NCBI GenBank assembly: GCA_002700095.1
Contig: PACL01000063.1
Span: forward strand, 51,058 to 115,057
Source: Fulvimarina sp.
GTDB lineage: Bacteria; Pseudomonadota; Alphaproteobacteria; Rhizobiales; Rhizobiaceae
Length of the DNA stretch: 64,000 nt
Reading direction: 5' to 3'
Part shown: piece after piece, positions 47,699-56,748 of the stretch
Position numbering within the stretch: the stretch's first letter is position 1
Layout: each line of letters starts with the position of its first letter
Position numbers and translations under genes: made by a program
Notes under the pieces: model-generated
What the model saw: only the letters and a program-made list of their open reading frames with translations
The model's database searches: none
What the model was told of the DNA's origin: nothing

Positions 47699-49327
47699 TC
47701 AGGCCGCGCGCAGCTCGGGCAGTTTCTGCTCGAGATAGACGGAATCCTGCGGGCCGCGGCTGATACAATAGATGTGCCAATGAACCAGGCACAACGACTG
47801 AAACTCGGCCGGCGGCATCGCCGCGCTGCCGAGGGCGCGGTTCGCGCGCCAGGCTCGGCGATAGGCGGGAACAAGGGACCAGTAACCCTTCGTCGCAATC
47901 GCCCGGAGCAGCCGCGTCCATATCCGGGTCCTGGCGATGGCTGCCCATGTCCCTGCGGCGGATCTGTAGCGCTTCTGGCGGACGGCGTTGTAACCCGGCG
48001 ACTGCCGCAGGGAGCGGAAGGTGCGCTCGAAGAACGCGTCTGGAGCAAAGACGCGCTCGATCAAGCCGCGATGTCCGGCCTTGAGTTGTTCCCGGGTCAT
48101 CTGCTTGGGGAAGAACGCGCATTCGGGATCGTCGGGATAGAGCCGACCTGCAGCCTCGAGCCTGTCGTAGAGAGGCGTCGTGGGGAGCGGTGCGAGAATG
48201 CCGATCGTCGCCATCGCGATCCCGCTGTCATGAATGAACTGGTACTGAGCCTCGAAGATCGCAGGCGTGTCCTCGTCGAAGCCTACGATGAATCCGGCCG
48301 TCACGATCAGCCCCGCCTCCCGGATGCGCTGGACCTTGGCGACGAGCGAATCCCCTTTCAGGTTCTGCGTCTTGCGGGTTTCCTTCAAGGAGGCGAGGTT
48401 GGGCGTCTCGATGCCCACGAAGACGCGATCGAAACATGCCTCCCGCATCAGCTGCAGCATCTCGGCGTCATCGGCCAGGTTGATGCTGGCCTCGGTCGAC
48501 AGATGGAGCGGGCGACGAAGGGTCTTCTGCCACGCCACGATGGCCCGGAGCAGCTTCTTGGCCTCCCGCTTGTTGCCGATGAAGTTGTCGTCGACGAGAA
48601 AACACTGTCGGAACCCGGCCTCGACCACGTCCTGCAACTCGGCGATGACCTGCTCGGGGGTCTTCACCCGAGGCACGCGGCCGAACATGACGATGATGTC
48701 GCAGAACTCGCATTGAAACGGGCAGCCGCGGGAGAACTGGACCGAGGCGACGCGATAGCGATCGCTCCTGATCAGGTCGAGCCGGGGCTTGGGAACCTTC
48801 GACATGTCGGTTCGCTCGGACTGGACGTAGCGCGTCAGTGTCGGGCGACCGGCAGCAAGATCTTCCAGATAGCTCGGCCAGGTCGTGTCGGCCTCGCCAT
48901 GGAAGACGACATCGCAGCGGCCCTCGAAGGCGGCCTCGTCGCAGGTGACGAGCGGCCCTCCGGCGATGACCCGGGCGCCCGTTCCTCGCAGGGCCTCGAG
49001 GATGCGATACATGTGCCAACGCTGGACGATCATGCCGGTAACACCGATCACGTCGTAGCCCCGCAGCGCCTCGTAGTCGATGTCCTCGACATTCTCGTCG
49101 ATGATCCTGACATGGTGGCGCGGGTCGACGAGGCCCGCCAGCGTGGCGAGGCAACCCGTCACCATGTTGCACCTGGCCGGGCCACCGTAGATGTCGATGG
49201 CGTAGTCGTTGCTCCAGACCGACGGATTGAACCGCGGGTTGATGATGCAGATTCGCAGCGAGCGGGGCGCCGTTCCGGTGAGGGCTCCCGTCTCGTCGCC
49301 TGACGGAATTGGAAAATCGCAGATCAT
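47699..49327 (-). CDS. B12-binding-domain radical SAM protein
   Basis: A 542-residue radical enzyme. An N-terminal cobalamin-binding-like Rossmann domain (about 24-155; LRICIINPRF, VIGVTGMI, GGPLVT) precedes the radical SAM core, whose cluster ligands are Cys202, Cys206 and Cys209 (SRGCPFQCEFC). The C-terminal region resembles that of HpnP/HpnJ-like enzymes. No clear DxHxxG cobalamin ligand is visible, so whether B12 is bound is open. Such proteins do C-methylation or related radical chemistry on lipids or sugars. It is the last gene of the eight-gene minus-strand cluster, six bases after the gene before it. Confidence 0.88.
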   Translation of the reverse strand: MICDFPIPSGDETGALTGTAPRSLRICIINPRFNPSVWSNDYAIDIYGGPARCNMVTGCLATLAGLVDPRHHVRIIDENVEDIDYEALRGYDVIGVTGMIVQRWHMYRILEALRGTGARVIAGGPLVTCDEAAFEGRCDVVFHGEADTTWPSYLEDLAAGRPTLTRYVQSERTDMSKVPKPRLDLIRSDRYRVASVQFSRGCPFQCEFCDIIVMFGRVPRVKTPEQVIAELQDVVEAGFRQCFLVDDNFIGNKREAKKLLRAIVAWQKTLRRPLHLSTEASINLADDAEMLQLMREACFDRVFVGIETPNLASLKETRKTQNLKGDSLVAKVQRIREAGLIVTAGFIVGFDEDTPAIFEAQYQFIHDSGIAMATIGILAPLPTTPLYDRLEAAGRLYPDDPECAFFPKQMTREQLKAGHRGLIERVFAPDAFFERTFRSLRQSPGYNAVRQKRYRSAAGTWAAIARTRIWTRLLRAIATKGYWSLVPAYRRAWRANRALGSAAMPPAEFQSLCLVHWHIYCISRGPQDSVYLEQKLPELRAA

Positions 49328-49333
49328 GATGGC

Positions 49334-50293
49334 CTACCCTCGATCCTGAATTCGCACCGCCCAGCCGATACCGGCCTCGCCGTAGCCATTGCCGGCATAG
49401 AGCATGACTTCGCGACCGTCAGCCAGACGAATTACGCAGGGATAGCACTGCATCTCTTCGTCCCAATCGCCGGGGATCGGGGGATTGACGAAGCCGTGCC
49501 CGTCATCGTGGCGCCGCCAGATCTCGCCGTCCGGCGAAGTCGCGTAGCGCAGGCAATAGCGCCGCTGCGTCGGCTCCTCGAGCGAGTAGGGTCCGCGGGC
49601 GCTGAACCACATCTCCAGCCGATCGGCCTGCTGCATCACCGTCGGCCGGGCCAGGCCGGCTTCTCCGGAAATTCTGTCGATCGCCGGGTGGGGATCGACC
49701 GTCCATGTCCCCCCGTCCATCGATCGGGCCGAACGGATGCAGTAGCGGGCATCGGGCTTTGGCAGGACGTCTGGAAACCACTCGGTGAAGGCGGTGAACC
49801 ACATCCGCCAGCTCCCGTCGGCCTGCCGCCGGAGGCATGGAAGCGTGACCGGAAAGCCGTCATTCGAGGCCGAGGTCAAGATGCTTCGCGGTTGCGAGAA
49901 GGTCGCGCCTGCGTCCGGGCTCGTCATCAGGCCGATCGCGGCGTTGTAGATGGGGCCTTCGAGCACGATGGACGAGGTCGCGAGCATGAGCGTCCCCTCG
50001 TCCCATATGGCGTCGCAGGGGCCGAGGCCGGCCAGGCCGCCGTCTTCGATGGCGCGGGCCACCGTCGCATCCGGCTCCGGCCGCCGGACGATCCGCATAC
50101 CCTCTTCCGGATCGCAGTCCATGCCCCACATCGTGGTGACATTCGACATGTCGCGGCACGAGACCGCGACGCGAATCAGGCCGTCCGGCAATTGCCAGGC
50201 GGTCGGCGTCTGCACCAGCCGGGTCGAATCGAGATCCCCCGGAGCAAGGATGCACCCCTGACGCGACCACAGCGACGGACATTGCGCGTCCAT
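49334..50293 (-). CDS. glycoside hydrolase-like beta-propeller protein, function unknown
   Basis: A 319-residue protein with repeated Trp/Tyr-rich blade sequences (TSPDAGATF, MWFTAFTEWFPD, LEMWFSARGPY, MLYAGNGYGEAG), like the five-bladed propeller of GH32/GH43 families. Asp/Glu residues typical of a catalytic triad cannot be assigned with confidence. There is no signal peptide, so it is cytoplasmic. Similar propeller proteins sit in polysaccharide loci. It overlaps the next gene's stop by one base (TGATG), so it is part of the cluster. Confidence 0.65.
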   Translation of the reverse strand: MDAQCPSLWSRQGCILAPGDLDSTRLVQTPTAWQLPDGLIRVAVSCRDMSNVTTMWGMDCDPEEGMRIVRRPEPDATVARAIEDGGLAGLGPCDAIWDEGTLMLATSSIVLEGPIYNAAIGLMTSPDAGATFSQPRSILTSASNDGFPVTLPCLRRQADGSWRMWFTAFTEWFPDVLPKPDARYCIRSARSMDGGTWTVDPHPAIDRISGEAGLARPTVMQQADRLEMWFSARGPYSLEEPTQRRYCLRYATSPDGEIWRRHDDGHGFVNPPIPGDWDEEMQCYPCVIRLADGREVMLYAGNGYGEAGIGWAVRIQDRG

Positions 50294-51201
50294 CAGAGCG
50301 TCCAGGCGTCCGCCACGGAGCGGACCATTCCCGACCGGCGCAGTTTCTCCATGACCTGCGGCTGGGGAAACTGACGTTGATACTCATGGTCGAGCGATGG
50401 CTCGCCGGGGGAATCACCCGCCTCGACGATCCTGGCCCAGCGCGACCATTGCCAGCCCTGGTTGGCGCGGGCATTCCGGCTCAGCAGTTCCTTGGTGCGA
50501 GCGGCGAAGCGACCCTTGCGAGCGAACCGGCCGGGTGTGGTGAACCAGAAATGCACGACGCCCAGGTTCCTGGCGGTCCGAGCCTTGTAGAGCCTGCCCC
50601 GCTCGTCCAGCACACCATGGCCGCCGGTCGCGTAGGCCGTGGCGATTTGCGGGCGAAAGATCACCTTGGGGCCGACCTTGGTCAAGATCAGCGGCACGCT
50701 GTCGTCGGCGCCGTAATCCGCCGCATTGGTCGAGACGGGCTCGGCCACCACCGAAAATTCCGCCAATGCGGCTGGCGTGACGGGGGGCGAGGGAATTTCC
50801 AGCCCGCTTTCGAAAATGACATTCCGCCGCTCGATCTGAAAGCAGGGTTCATCCCCGAGCTCCAGAAGGACCGAGCCCAACTCACCGAAGGGATGGAGGA
50901 ACTCGTCCGCATCCATCCGCACGATCCAGTCGGGCGCGAAGTGCTCGCGGGCGGCCTCCAGCATCCAGCGGCCGACTTCCGGCGTCCTCGGACCGGTTTC
51001 GTCGATCAGCGAATCCAGAGCGTATCTGCGGATCACGAACCGCGGGTCGCCCCGGTACCGCTCCAGCCGCTCGGACGTGCCGTCCTCGGAATCGAGGTCT
51101 GCAATGACGAAGCCGCTCACGCCGAGCGCCAGATGATACGCGATATGGCGGTCGATGATTTCGACCTCGTTGCCGACCTGAAGGTTTGCGACGATGCTCA
51201 T
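50293..51201 (-). CDS. glycosyltransferase (family 2/92-like)
   Basis: A 302-residue cytoplasmic sugar transferase. The start NEVEIIDRHIAYHLALGVSGF (first 30 residues) and DLDSEDGT are typical of the GT2/GT92 fold, and the metal-binding DAD at residues 97-99 (RMDADEF) is present. The start is ATG 51201, overlapping the upstream gene's stop by four bases. The longer frame to 51417 runs antisense to the sulfotransferase gene. The sugar and acceptor are unknown. Confidence 0.85.
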   Translation of the reverse strand: MSIVANLQVGNEVEIIDRHIAYHLALGVSGFVIADLDSEDGTSERLERYRGDPRFVIRRYALDSLIDETGPRTPEVGRWMLEAAREHFAPDWIVRMDADEFLHPFGELGSVLLELGDEPCFQIERRNVIFESGLEIPSPPVTPAALAEFSVVAEPVSTNAADYGADDSVPLILTKVGPKVIFRPQIATAYATGGHGVLDERGRLYKARTARNLGVVHFWFTTPGRFARKGRFAARTKELLSRNARANQGWQWSRWARIVEAGDSPGEPSLDHEYQRQFPQPQVMEKLRRSGMVRSVADAWTL

Positions 51202-52142
51202 CTGAGGTCTTTCCAGGAGGGCACCATGCCGAGGTCGTACCCCTCGGCGAGGTAGGGCTTTCGAAGGTCGAAACGGTCGAGACAGAAGGCGAAAGCCTCC
51301 TGTTGCCAGGGCGCCCACTGCTCGAAGAGCGCGGTTGGCTCGGTTGGCCCGTTGCGGGCATTGTGGACGTTCCGCCGCGCGTCGGAGAAGACGTCGCCCA
51401 GATAGTCCTCGGGGCAATCGACGGCGCCGGCGCCGAGACGGGCGACGAGGTCGCGAAAGATTTCCGGCTCGCGCGTCACGTCCTCCTGCCGGACCGAACC
51501 GGCATAGCTGGCAACGCCCCTGGCGACGAGCGCGTCGCGGGCGGCGAAGTCCTCGGCGAGGCCCTTGAGGGTCGCGCAGGCACCGAAGAAGCTCAGCACC
51601 TCCAGATCACCGGGATAGAGACCATGCCGCGCGGCGATCTGCTCGAAGGCGTCGAGCCCGGTGTCGACGACCCGCCGGGCGACCCACTGCAGCTCGTTGA
51701 GGTCGAGACGGAAGGTCAGTTCGTACTGACCCGCCCCCGAATTGACGAGGTTCACCGGATGCCTGATCAGGTTCACGATCCGCAGGCTCCGCTCCGGCGG
51801 ATCAAGTTCGGCGGCCAGTCGCGGGAGGTCGCGGAGCCGAAACGTGTGAACCGACCCGAGCAGCGGGCGACCGCAGCTCTCAAGCTCCATGCGGCGGAAG
51901 AGGTCGGCGGGGCGAAGCGTGCCTCGCGCGACATATCCCTTCCGGAACTGCGCGATCATCGCAAAGATGGTGGCGAAGTCCTTGCGAGCGAGCAGCGCCG
52001 ACACATCGTATGGCTCGCCCCGGTCCGCCGGAAGGGCGGCGCTGGAATGAACGCACATGATCTGCGGATGCCGCGCGAGATTGAATGCCAGCCAATGGCT
52101 GGCACTCCAGCCGTGGCTGCTGACGATGAACCAGCGCGGCAT
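51198..52142 (-). CDS. sulfotransferase family protein
   Basis: A 314-residue PAPS-dependent sulfotransferase. The 5'-phosphosulfate loop is at the very start (FIVSSHGWSASHWLAFNL, from residue 5) and the 3'-phosphate motif is IVNLIRHPVNLVNSG near residue 133. It transfers sulfate to a sugar or small molecule. I chose the ATG at 52142, which has GGAG eight bases upstream; ATGs at 52190 and 52196 lie closer to the previous stop but lack a ribosome binding site. It overlaps the glycosyltransferase start by four bases. Confidence 0.85.
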   Translation of the reverse strand: MPRWFIVSSHGWSASHWLAFNLARHPQIMCVHSSAALPADRGEPYDVSALLARKDFATIFAMIAQFRKGYVARGTLRPADLFRRMELESCGRPLLGSVHTFRLRDLPRLAAELDPPERSLRIVNLIRHPVNLVNSGAGQYELTFRLDLNELQWVARRVVDTGLDAFEQIAARHGLYPGDLEVLSFFGACATLKGLAEDFAARDALVARGVASYAGSVRQEDVTREPEIFRDLVARLGAGAVDCPEDYLGDVFSDARRNVHNARNGPTEPTALFEQWAPWQQEAFAFCLDRFDLRKPYLAEGYDLGMVPSWKDLR

Positions 52143-52200
52143 CGACGAATCTCCGGTCCGCGAGCTGGCCGATGCATCCTCTCCATCCATGCTCATGACG

Positions 52201-52863
52201 CTACACGCTTTGCGAGGGGACGCGCCTCGGCTCGCTGCCATCCCCGCGGTTCTGGTGCGGAAAAGGCTCATCCGGCACCGGTCGTTCGAGAAATGCGCAC
52301 AAGGCCGACCATGCCGGATCCCGCGTGAGATCGAGCGACAGGAAGTTGTCGCAGCCGGCGAAATGCGACAGGATGTCGGTGTTGAGCCGGCGGTAGTAGT
52401 CGAGGACGCGATCCTTCTCGGCCACGGGGTCGGCAACGCCCCAGGTCCGCCTGACCGTCAGCGACGCTCCATAGCCGCCCGCGGCGTCGAACGCGTCCAG
52501 CGGCTCGCAGCCTTGCGCACCCATCTTCCTCATCTGGTTGAGCAGGGAACGGTACCAGGCTTCCGGCTCGCGGACCGTATGCACGAAACGGGCGTCGGGA
52601 TAGCGGCGCGAGAGCCAGAGATAGATCCCGGTTCCGCCCCAAGGCATGTCGGCGAAGGCGTCGAACTGGCGGATGAGGCGAGCGATCGCGTCCGTGTCGC
52701 CGTTAAGCTGCAACGCCATCAGGTAATTGCTGTGGTTGTTCTGCGAGTTGCCGCGACAGACCTTGTAGCCGAGCCTTGCCAGCGCAGCCTCCAGAGACGT
52801 GGTGCCGGTCTTGGGAAAACCGACGCAGAAGACCTTGCCGTGGCCGGTTTCCTGGTCGCTCAA
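52201..52863 (-). CDS. sulfotransferase family protein (second)
   Basis: A 220-residue sulfotransferase with the PAPS 5'-loop GFPKTGTTSLEAAL at residues 15-28 and the 3'-phosphate motif FVHTVREPEAWYRSLL near 92-107. It is short but complete. It is unlike the other sulfotransferase in sequence, so the two may act on different positions. Its start overlaps the stop of the methyltransferase gene (ATGA at 52860-52863). Confidence 0.88.
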   Translation of the reverse strand: MSDQETGHGKVFCVGFPKTGTTSLEAALARLGYKVCRGNSQNNHSNYLMALQLNGDTDAIARLIRQFDAFADMPWGGTGIYLWLSRRYPDARFVHTVREPEAWYRSLLNQMRKMGAQGCEPLDAFDAAGGYGASLTVRRTWGVADPVAEKDRVLDYYRRLNTDILSHFAGCDNFLSLDLTRDPAWSALCAFLERPVPDEPFPHQNRGDGSEPRRVPSQSV

Positions 52864-53822
52864 CGGGCATCCTCCCGATTGGCCCGCAGCCGGCCGACGT
52901 CTGCTGGCGTATGGCCTGTCGCGGCATTCCTCTCCTCGTAGCGGCTGCGCATCGTCCCCCCTCGCAACCCTTCATGTGGCAGGTCCACGTCGACGAAGGG
53001 GGGCGCCTCGCCCACCCGGAAGTCGATGCAGTAGAAGGCATTGGCAAGCATCCATTCCAGCCTGACATCCCTGGCGACCTCAGGCAGATGCTCGAGCGGC
53101 GGCATGTGCGCCATCAGCGGATTGTCGTTCAGCACCATCCGCCCCGTCAGGGTGTCGCGCAGCCAGGGAGCGTATCCTTCGTCGGCGATCGCGATCCGGC
53201 CGCCCGGACGGGTGACGCGGGTCATTTCGGCGATCGCGCGCGCAGCGTCACCGAACTGGTTGAAGCCGCCTATGCTGACGACGGCGTCGAAGCTGTCGTC
53301 GGCGAAGGGCAGATGAAGCGCGTTGGCACCGAACCATACCGTCCGACAAGTGGAGCCGTGGTCTTCCTCGGCCGCCCTTTGTACGGCGTGGACGACCAGT
53401 TCCATCGAGAGGTCACCGTTGCACAACACGCCTCGCGGCAGCCGATCCTGCAAGAGGCGGGTCGTTGCTCCGGTACCGGAACAGTTGTCGAGCACCACGG
53501 CATCCGGCATCAGCTCGAGCTTGTCGAGGACACGGGTGCGCAACTGCATCTCGTCACCGCCGAACGCGCGGAAGGTCCATCGCAACGCCGCCTCCGTGAC
53601 CTGAGGCAGAGGTCGGTCGAATCGCTTCGGGTCGATGCCGCCGGAGGCCATGCGGGGCTGGACGAGATCGGCGATGCCGTTGCGAAGCGGGTAAGCGTTG
53701 CCGGTCGAAGGCTCGACCAGTGAGGCGCCATCGTCGCCCGATTGGAGAGGCTTGCGATTGATCGGGTCGACGAAGGCCGGAACCTTCGCCAGATCGCGTT
53801 CCGCCGAATTGGCGTCACTCAT
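52860..53822 (-). CDS. class I SAM-dependent methyltransferase
   Basis: A 320-residue methyltransferase. The N-terminal 60 residues resemble a Trm112-type motif without clear Cys ligands, and the SAM-binding loop VLDNCSGTGATTRLL is near residues 107-121, followed by the FADDSFDAVVSIGGF motif. It probably methylates a sugar or lipid intermediate of the cluster. It overlaps the WbqC gene by eight bases. Confidence 0.85.
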   Translation of the reverse strand: MSDANSAERDLAKVPAFVDPINRKPLQSGDDGASLVEPSTGNAYPLRNGIADLVQPRMASGGIDPKRFDRPLPQVTEAALRWTFRAFGGDEMQLRTRVLDKLELMPDAVVLDNCSGTGATTRLLQDRLPRGVLCNGDLSMELVVHAVQRAAEEDHGSTCRTVWFGANALHLPFADDSFDAVVSIGGFNQFGDAARAIAEMTRVTRPGGRIAIADEGYAPWLRDTLTGRMVLNDNPLMAHMPPLEHLPEVARDVRLEWMLANAFYCIDFRVGEAPPFVDVDLPHEGLRGGTMRSRYEERNAATGHTPADVGRLRANREDAR

Positions 53823-54528
53823 GCATCACACCCGATTGTCCCGTTGCAGCGTCGTCATCCGGCGGCGGCCGAAACGCGCAGGTCTCCATGATGTCCGCGC
53901 GCAACTCCGCAGTATCCGCTTCGAAGATCGCTGGGAAGAAGTGTCGGTGGAGCCCGGTATAATCCGTGAGGAAAGCCAGCTCGATGCCCGAGCGCAGAAA
54001 ACTGGCGCGGTCGTAGAGGGCGGTCCCGCCCGGAGCGTTGATATAGCGATCGCCGCCGAGACTGCGGACGATCTCGATGATTCGCTCCTGGGCGGGCAGG
54101 CCCTGCGGCACGTGAAGATGCGAGCTCCGACAGATCCGGCAATCGAAGCCGAGGGATTCGGCCGTGATCCGCAGGGTTTCCGCCAGAAAGGGCACCAGCG
54201 CTCCCTCGGGCGATTCGAGCAGCTCGGCGATCCGCCGTCGCAGCGGCGTGTCGGTTCGCATCGCGACAGGCAGCTTGCGAAATTGCGGCCGCAACCGCTC
54301 GGCTGCGTCGCCGGCGAGACGCATCTCGCAGATCAGGCTGTCGCGCGGGGCGGCGACGAGCGGCAGCGTGATCCAGCGCCCGTCGCCGGAGAGCGCGCTG
54401 CGGTGGACGCGCCCGCGGCGGGGAAATTGCACATCGTCCAGGATGACGAAGACATCCGCAGCGGCCAGCAGACGGTAGTAGCCGCCATATGGGAAGAAAT
54501 AGGGCTGCATGATCGCGACCGTCGTCAC
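53815..54528 (-). CDS. WbqC-family protein
   Basis: A 237-residue member of the WbqC family, with the start IMQPYFFPYGGYYRLL, then DDVQFPRRG near residue 31 and NAPGG near 168. WbqC proteins occur in O-antigen and capsule loci and are thought to help acylate amino-sugars, though the reaction is not firmly known. It is the second gene of the minus-strand cluster, 49 bases after the acetyltransferase. Confidence 0.88.
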   Translation of the reverse strand: MTTVAIMQPYFFPYGGYYRLLAAADVFVILDDVQFPRRGRVHRSALSGDGRWITLPLVAAPRDSLICEMRLAGDAAERLRPQFRKLPVAMRTDTPLRRRIAELLESPEGALVPFLAETLRITAESLGFDCRICRSSHLHVPQGLPAQERIIEIVRSLGGDRYINAPGGTALYDRASFLRSGIELAFLTDYTGLHRHFFPAIFEADTAELRADIMETCAFRPPPDDDAATGQSGVMHE

Positions 54529-54577
54529 AGCCCGTCGTCCTTTTCGGGGTTTTTACCGCATATCGGCTTCTGCAAGA

Positions 54578-55246
54578 TCAGCCCAGGAGCGTCCGGGCGA
54601 AGCGTCTTGCGCCATTGGGCACGATCCGCACGCCTCTCGACACCGCAAGCGCCCCGTCGGGGACGTTTTCGGTGAGGATGGTTCCGGCCCCGACGATGCA
54701 GTTCGAGCCGACGCCGAGATTGTCGACGAGCCCGCTCTGGCCGCCGAAGAAGGTGCAGTCTCCGACCCGGGCGTTGCCGGCGATGCCGCAGAAGGATGCA
54801 AAGAAGCAGAAATCGCCGACCTGGGCGTGATGGCCGATATGGACCTTGCTCCACAAGATCGTGCCGACGCCGAGCCGCGCATAGGGCTGAACGGTGCATT
54901 CCTCGAGAATGACGGAGTTCTCCCCGATCTCGGCGCCCCCGACATGCGAGGAGGGATGAACGTAGGAGGCGAAGCGATAGCCCATCTCCCGGGCCTGGCG
55001 ATGCCGATCGCGGCGAAAGGTGTTGTTGCCGCGATAGCTGACCGGCCCGAGAATTCGCACCTTGTCCGGCGGGAAAACGGTCTCGACTTCGTCCCAGGCC
55101 GCAACGGGTAACTCTCTGAATTCACGGGATGCGGGAAGGTATTCTCTGTCGACCACGAAGCCCACGAGTGATAGGGCTGGCTCCTCGCGGATATAGTGTG
55201 CCATGACCTCCGCGATCTGGCCGACGCCGAACAGTATCAAATCCAA
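54578..55246 (-). CDS. NeuD/PglD-like sugar O/N-acetyltransferase
   Basis: A 222-residue acyltransferase. An N-terminal nucleotide-binding-like half (LILFGVGQIAEVM) precedes a left-handed parallel beta-helix with hexapeptide repeats (about 85-210), as in PglD and NeuD, which acetylate UDP-4-amino sugars or sialic acid. The start is TTG at 55246, with AAGGG eight bases upstream; no ATG fits. It is the first gene of the minus-strand cluster, divergent from the DegT aminotransferase across 61 bases. Confidence 0.85.
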   Translation of the reverse strand: MDLILFGVGQIAEVMAHYIREEPALSLVGFVVDREYLPASREFRELPVAAWDEVETVFPPDKVRILGPVSYRGNNTFRRDRHRQAREMGYRFASYVHPSSHVGGAEIGENSVILEECTVQPYARLGVGTILWSKVHIGHHAQVGDFCFFASFCGIAGNARVGDCTFFGGQSGLVDNLGVGSNCIVGAGTILTENVPDGALAVSRGVRIVPNGARRFARTLLG

Positions 55247-55307
55247 CTGAGAACCCTTCGATGCGACCCTCGATGCCTCGCGGCACCGGCCTGATGGACG
55301 GTGCCCA

Positions 55308-56402
55308 GTGATCCCGGTTGCCCGGCCGGCGCTGCCGCGTGTGGACAAGCTTATTCCATATCTTCGGCAGATAGACGAGGCGCGCATCTACACCAACCAC
55401 GGGCCGCTGGTGGACCTGCTCGAGACCCGGATGGCGGCCCGGCTCGGCTTGCGCAGGAGCGAGGTCGTCTCCTGCAGCACCGGCACGATGGCCTTGACCG
55501 GAGTGATCCACGCCTTGCGCAGTCGCAGCGGCCGGACGGGCCGCTTGTGCCTCATTCCGGCCTACACCTTCGTGGCGACGGCAGGCGCCGCGCTGTCCTG
55601 CGGGTATGAGTGCCATCTCGTCGATGTCGATAGGGACAGCTGGGCGCTGGAACCCGATTCGCTGCGCTGCCACCCCCGGCTCGGCGAAGTCGGGCTGGTG
55701 ATACCGGTCGCCCCCTATGGACGCACGATCGACCTCCAGGCCTGGCAGGACTTCCATGAGGAAACGGGCATCCCGGTCGTCATCGACGCTGCCGCTTGCC
55801 TCGACCGGCTGATGAAGGCCGATGCCTCGCTTCCGGCCACGATCCCGCTTGCGGTGAGCATGCACGCGACCAAGAGCTTCGGCTGCGGTGAGGGAGGCCT
55901 GGTGCTGTCCCGCGACGGCGCCCTGGTGCAGGAAACCTACAAGGTGCTCAACAACGGCTTCCTCGGCTCGCGCGATGCGCAGGTCGTCGGGCTGAACGGC
56001 AGGTTGAGCGAGTATGCGGCGGCGGTCGCACTCGCCGAACTCGACGGATTTGCGGGGAAATCCGGACAATGGGCCCGGGTTGCCGCGGCATATGCCGCCG
56101 CAGCCCCGCTCGCGCCGAAGGCCCGGTTGTGGACGATGCCGGAGATATCGGCCTGCTACGTCCTCATCGAGGCGGCGAGCGCCAGGGATGCGACCGTTCT
56201 GGTCGAGCGGCTCGTCGAACATGGCGTGGATATCCGCCGCTGGTACGGTGCCGGGCTGCCGGCGCATCCGGCTTACCGGCACCTGTCGCGAGATCCGGTT
56301 CCGGCCAGCGACGACATCGCTCGCCGCGTCATCGGTCTCCCCTGTTTCACCGACCTGTCAGAAGCGGACATCGACCTGATCGCCGGCCTGCTGGCGACCT
56401 GA
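55308..56402 (+). CDS. DegT/DnrJ/EryC1/StrS-family sugar aminotransferase
   Basis: A PLP enzyme of 364 residues that adds an amino group to a keto-sugar nucleotide. The catalytic Lys is Lys189 in SMHATKSFGCGEGG, and the PLP-binding Asp is in VVIDAAAC near residue 160. It starts with GTG at 55308. It pairs with the NeuD-like acetyltransferase to make an acylated amino sugar. No dehydratase or epimerase is in the window, so the keto-sugar must be made elsewhere. A DegT-like regulatory role is less likely. Confidence 0.9.
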   Translation: MIPVARPALPRVDKLIPYLRQIDEARIYTNHGPLVDLLETRMAARLGLRRSEVVSCSTGTMALTGVIHALRSRSGRTGRLCLIPAYTFVATAGAALSCGYECHLVDVDRDSWALEPDSLRCHPRLGEVGLVIPVAPYGRTIDLQAWQDFHEETGIPVVIDAAACLDRLMKADASLPATIPLAVSMHATKSFGCGEGGLVLSRDGALVQETYKVLNNGFLGSRDAQVVGLNGRLSEYAAAVALAELDGFAGKSGQWARVAAAYAAAAPLAPKARLWTMPEISACYVLIEAASARDATVLVERLVEHGVDIRRWYGAGLPAHPAYRHLSRDPVPASDDIARRVIGLPCFTDLSEADIDLIAGLLAT

Positions 56403-56509
56403 GACCACGGAAGGCCCGCGATCCCTTACGCGCCATGTGCTGGCGACAGGACGCAGCGTAACAGCGCCCATCACGCGCGACACATTGGATTGAGATATCT
56501 GAGAGATGA

Positions 56510-56584
<75 letters not shown>

Positions 56585-56748
56585 GCCGCGGGCGCCTTCT
56601 TCGATGATTTCGCCGGGCGCGTCAACACCCGATCGCGCGGTTTCACCGGAAAGGCCGCCGGGGCGGGAAGGTTTTGCCTGCCCGCCACCGGGTTCGTCTA
56701 GTCGCGCGGGCTGGCGCGGGGCTTGCGGGGACGCGCGGCAGGCCGGCG

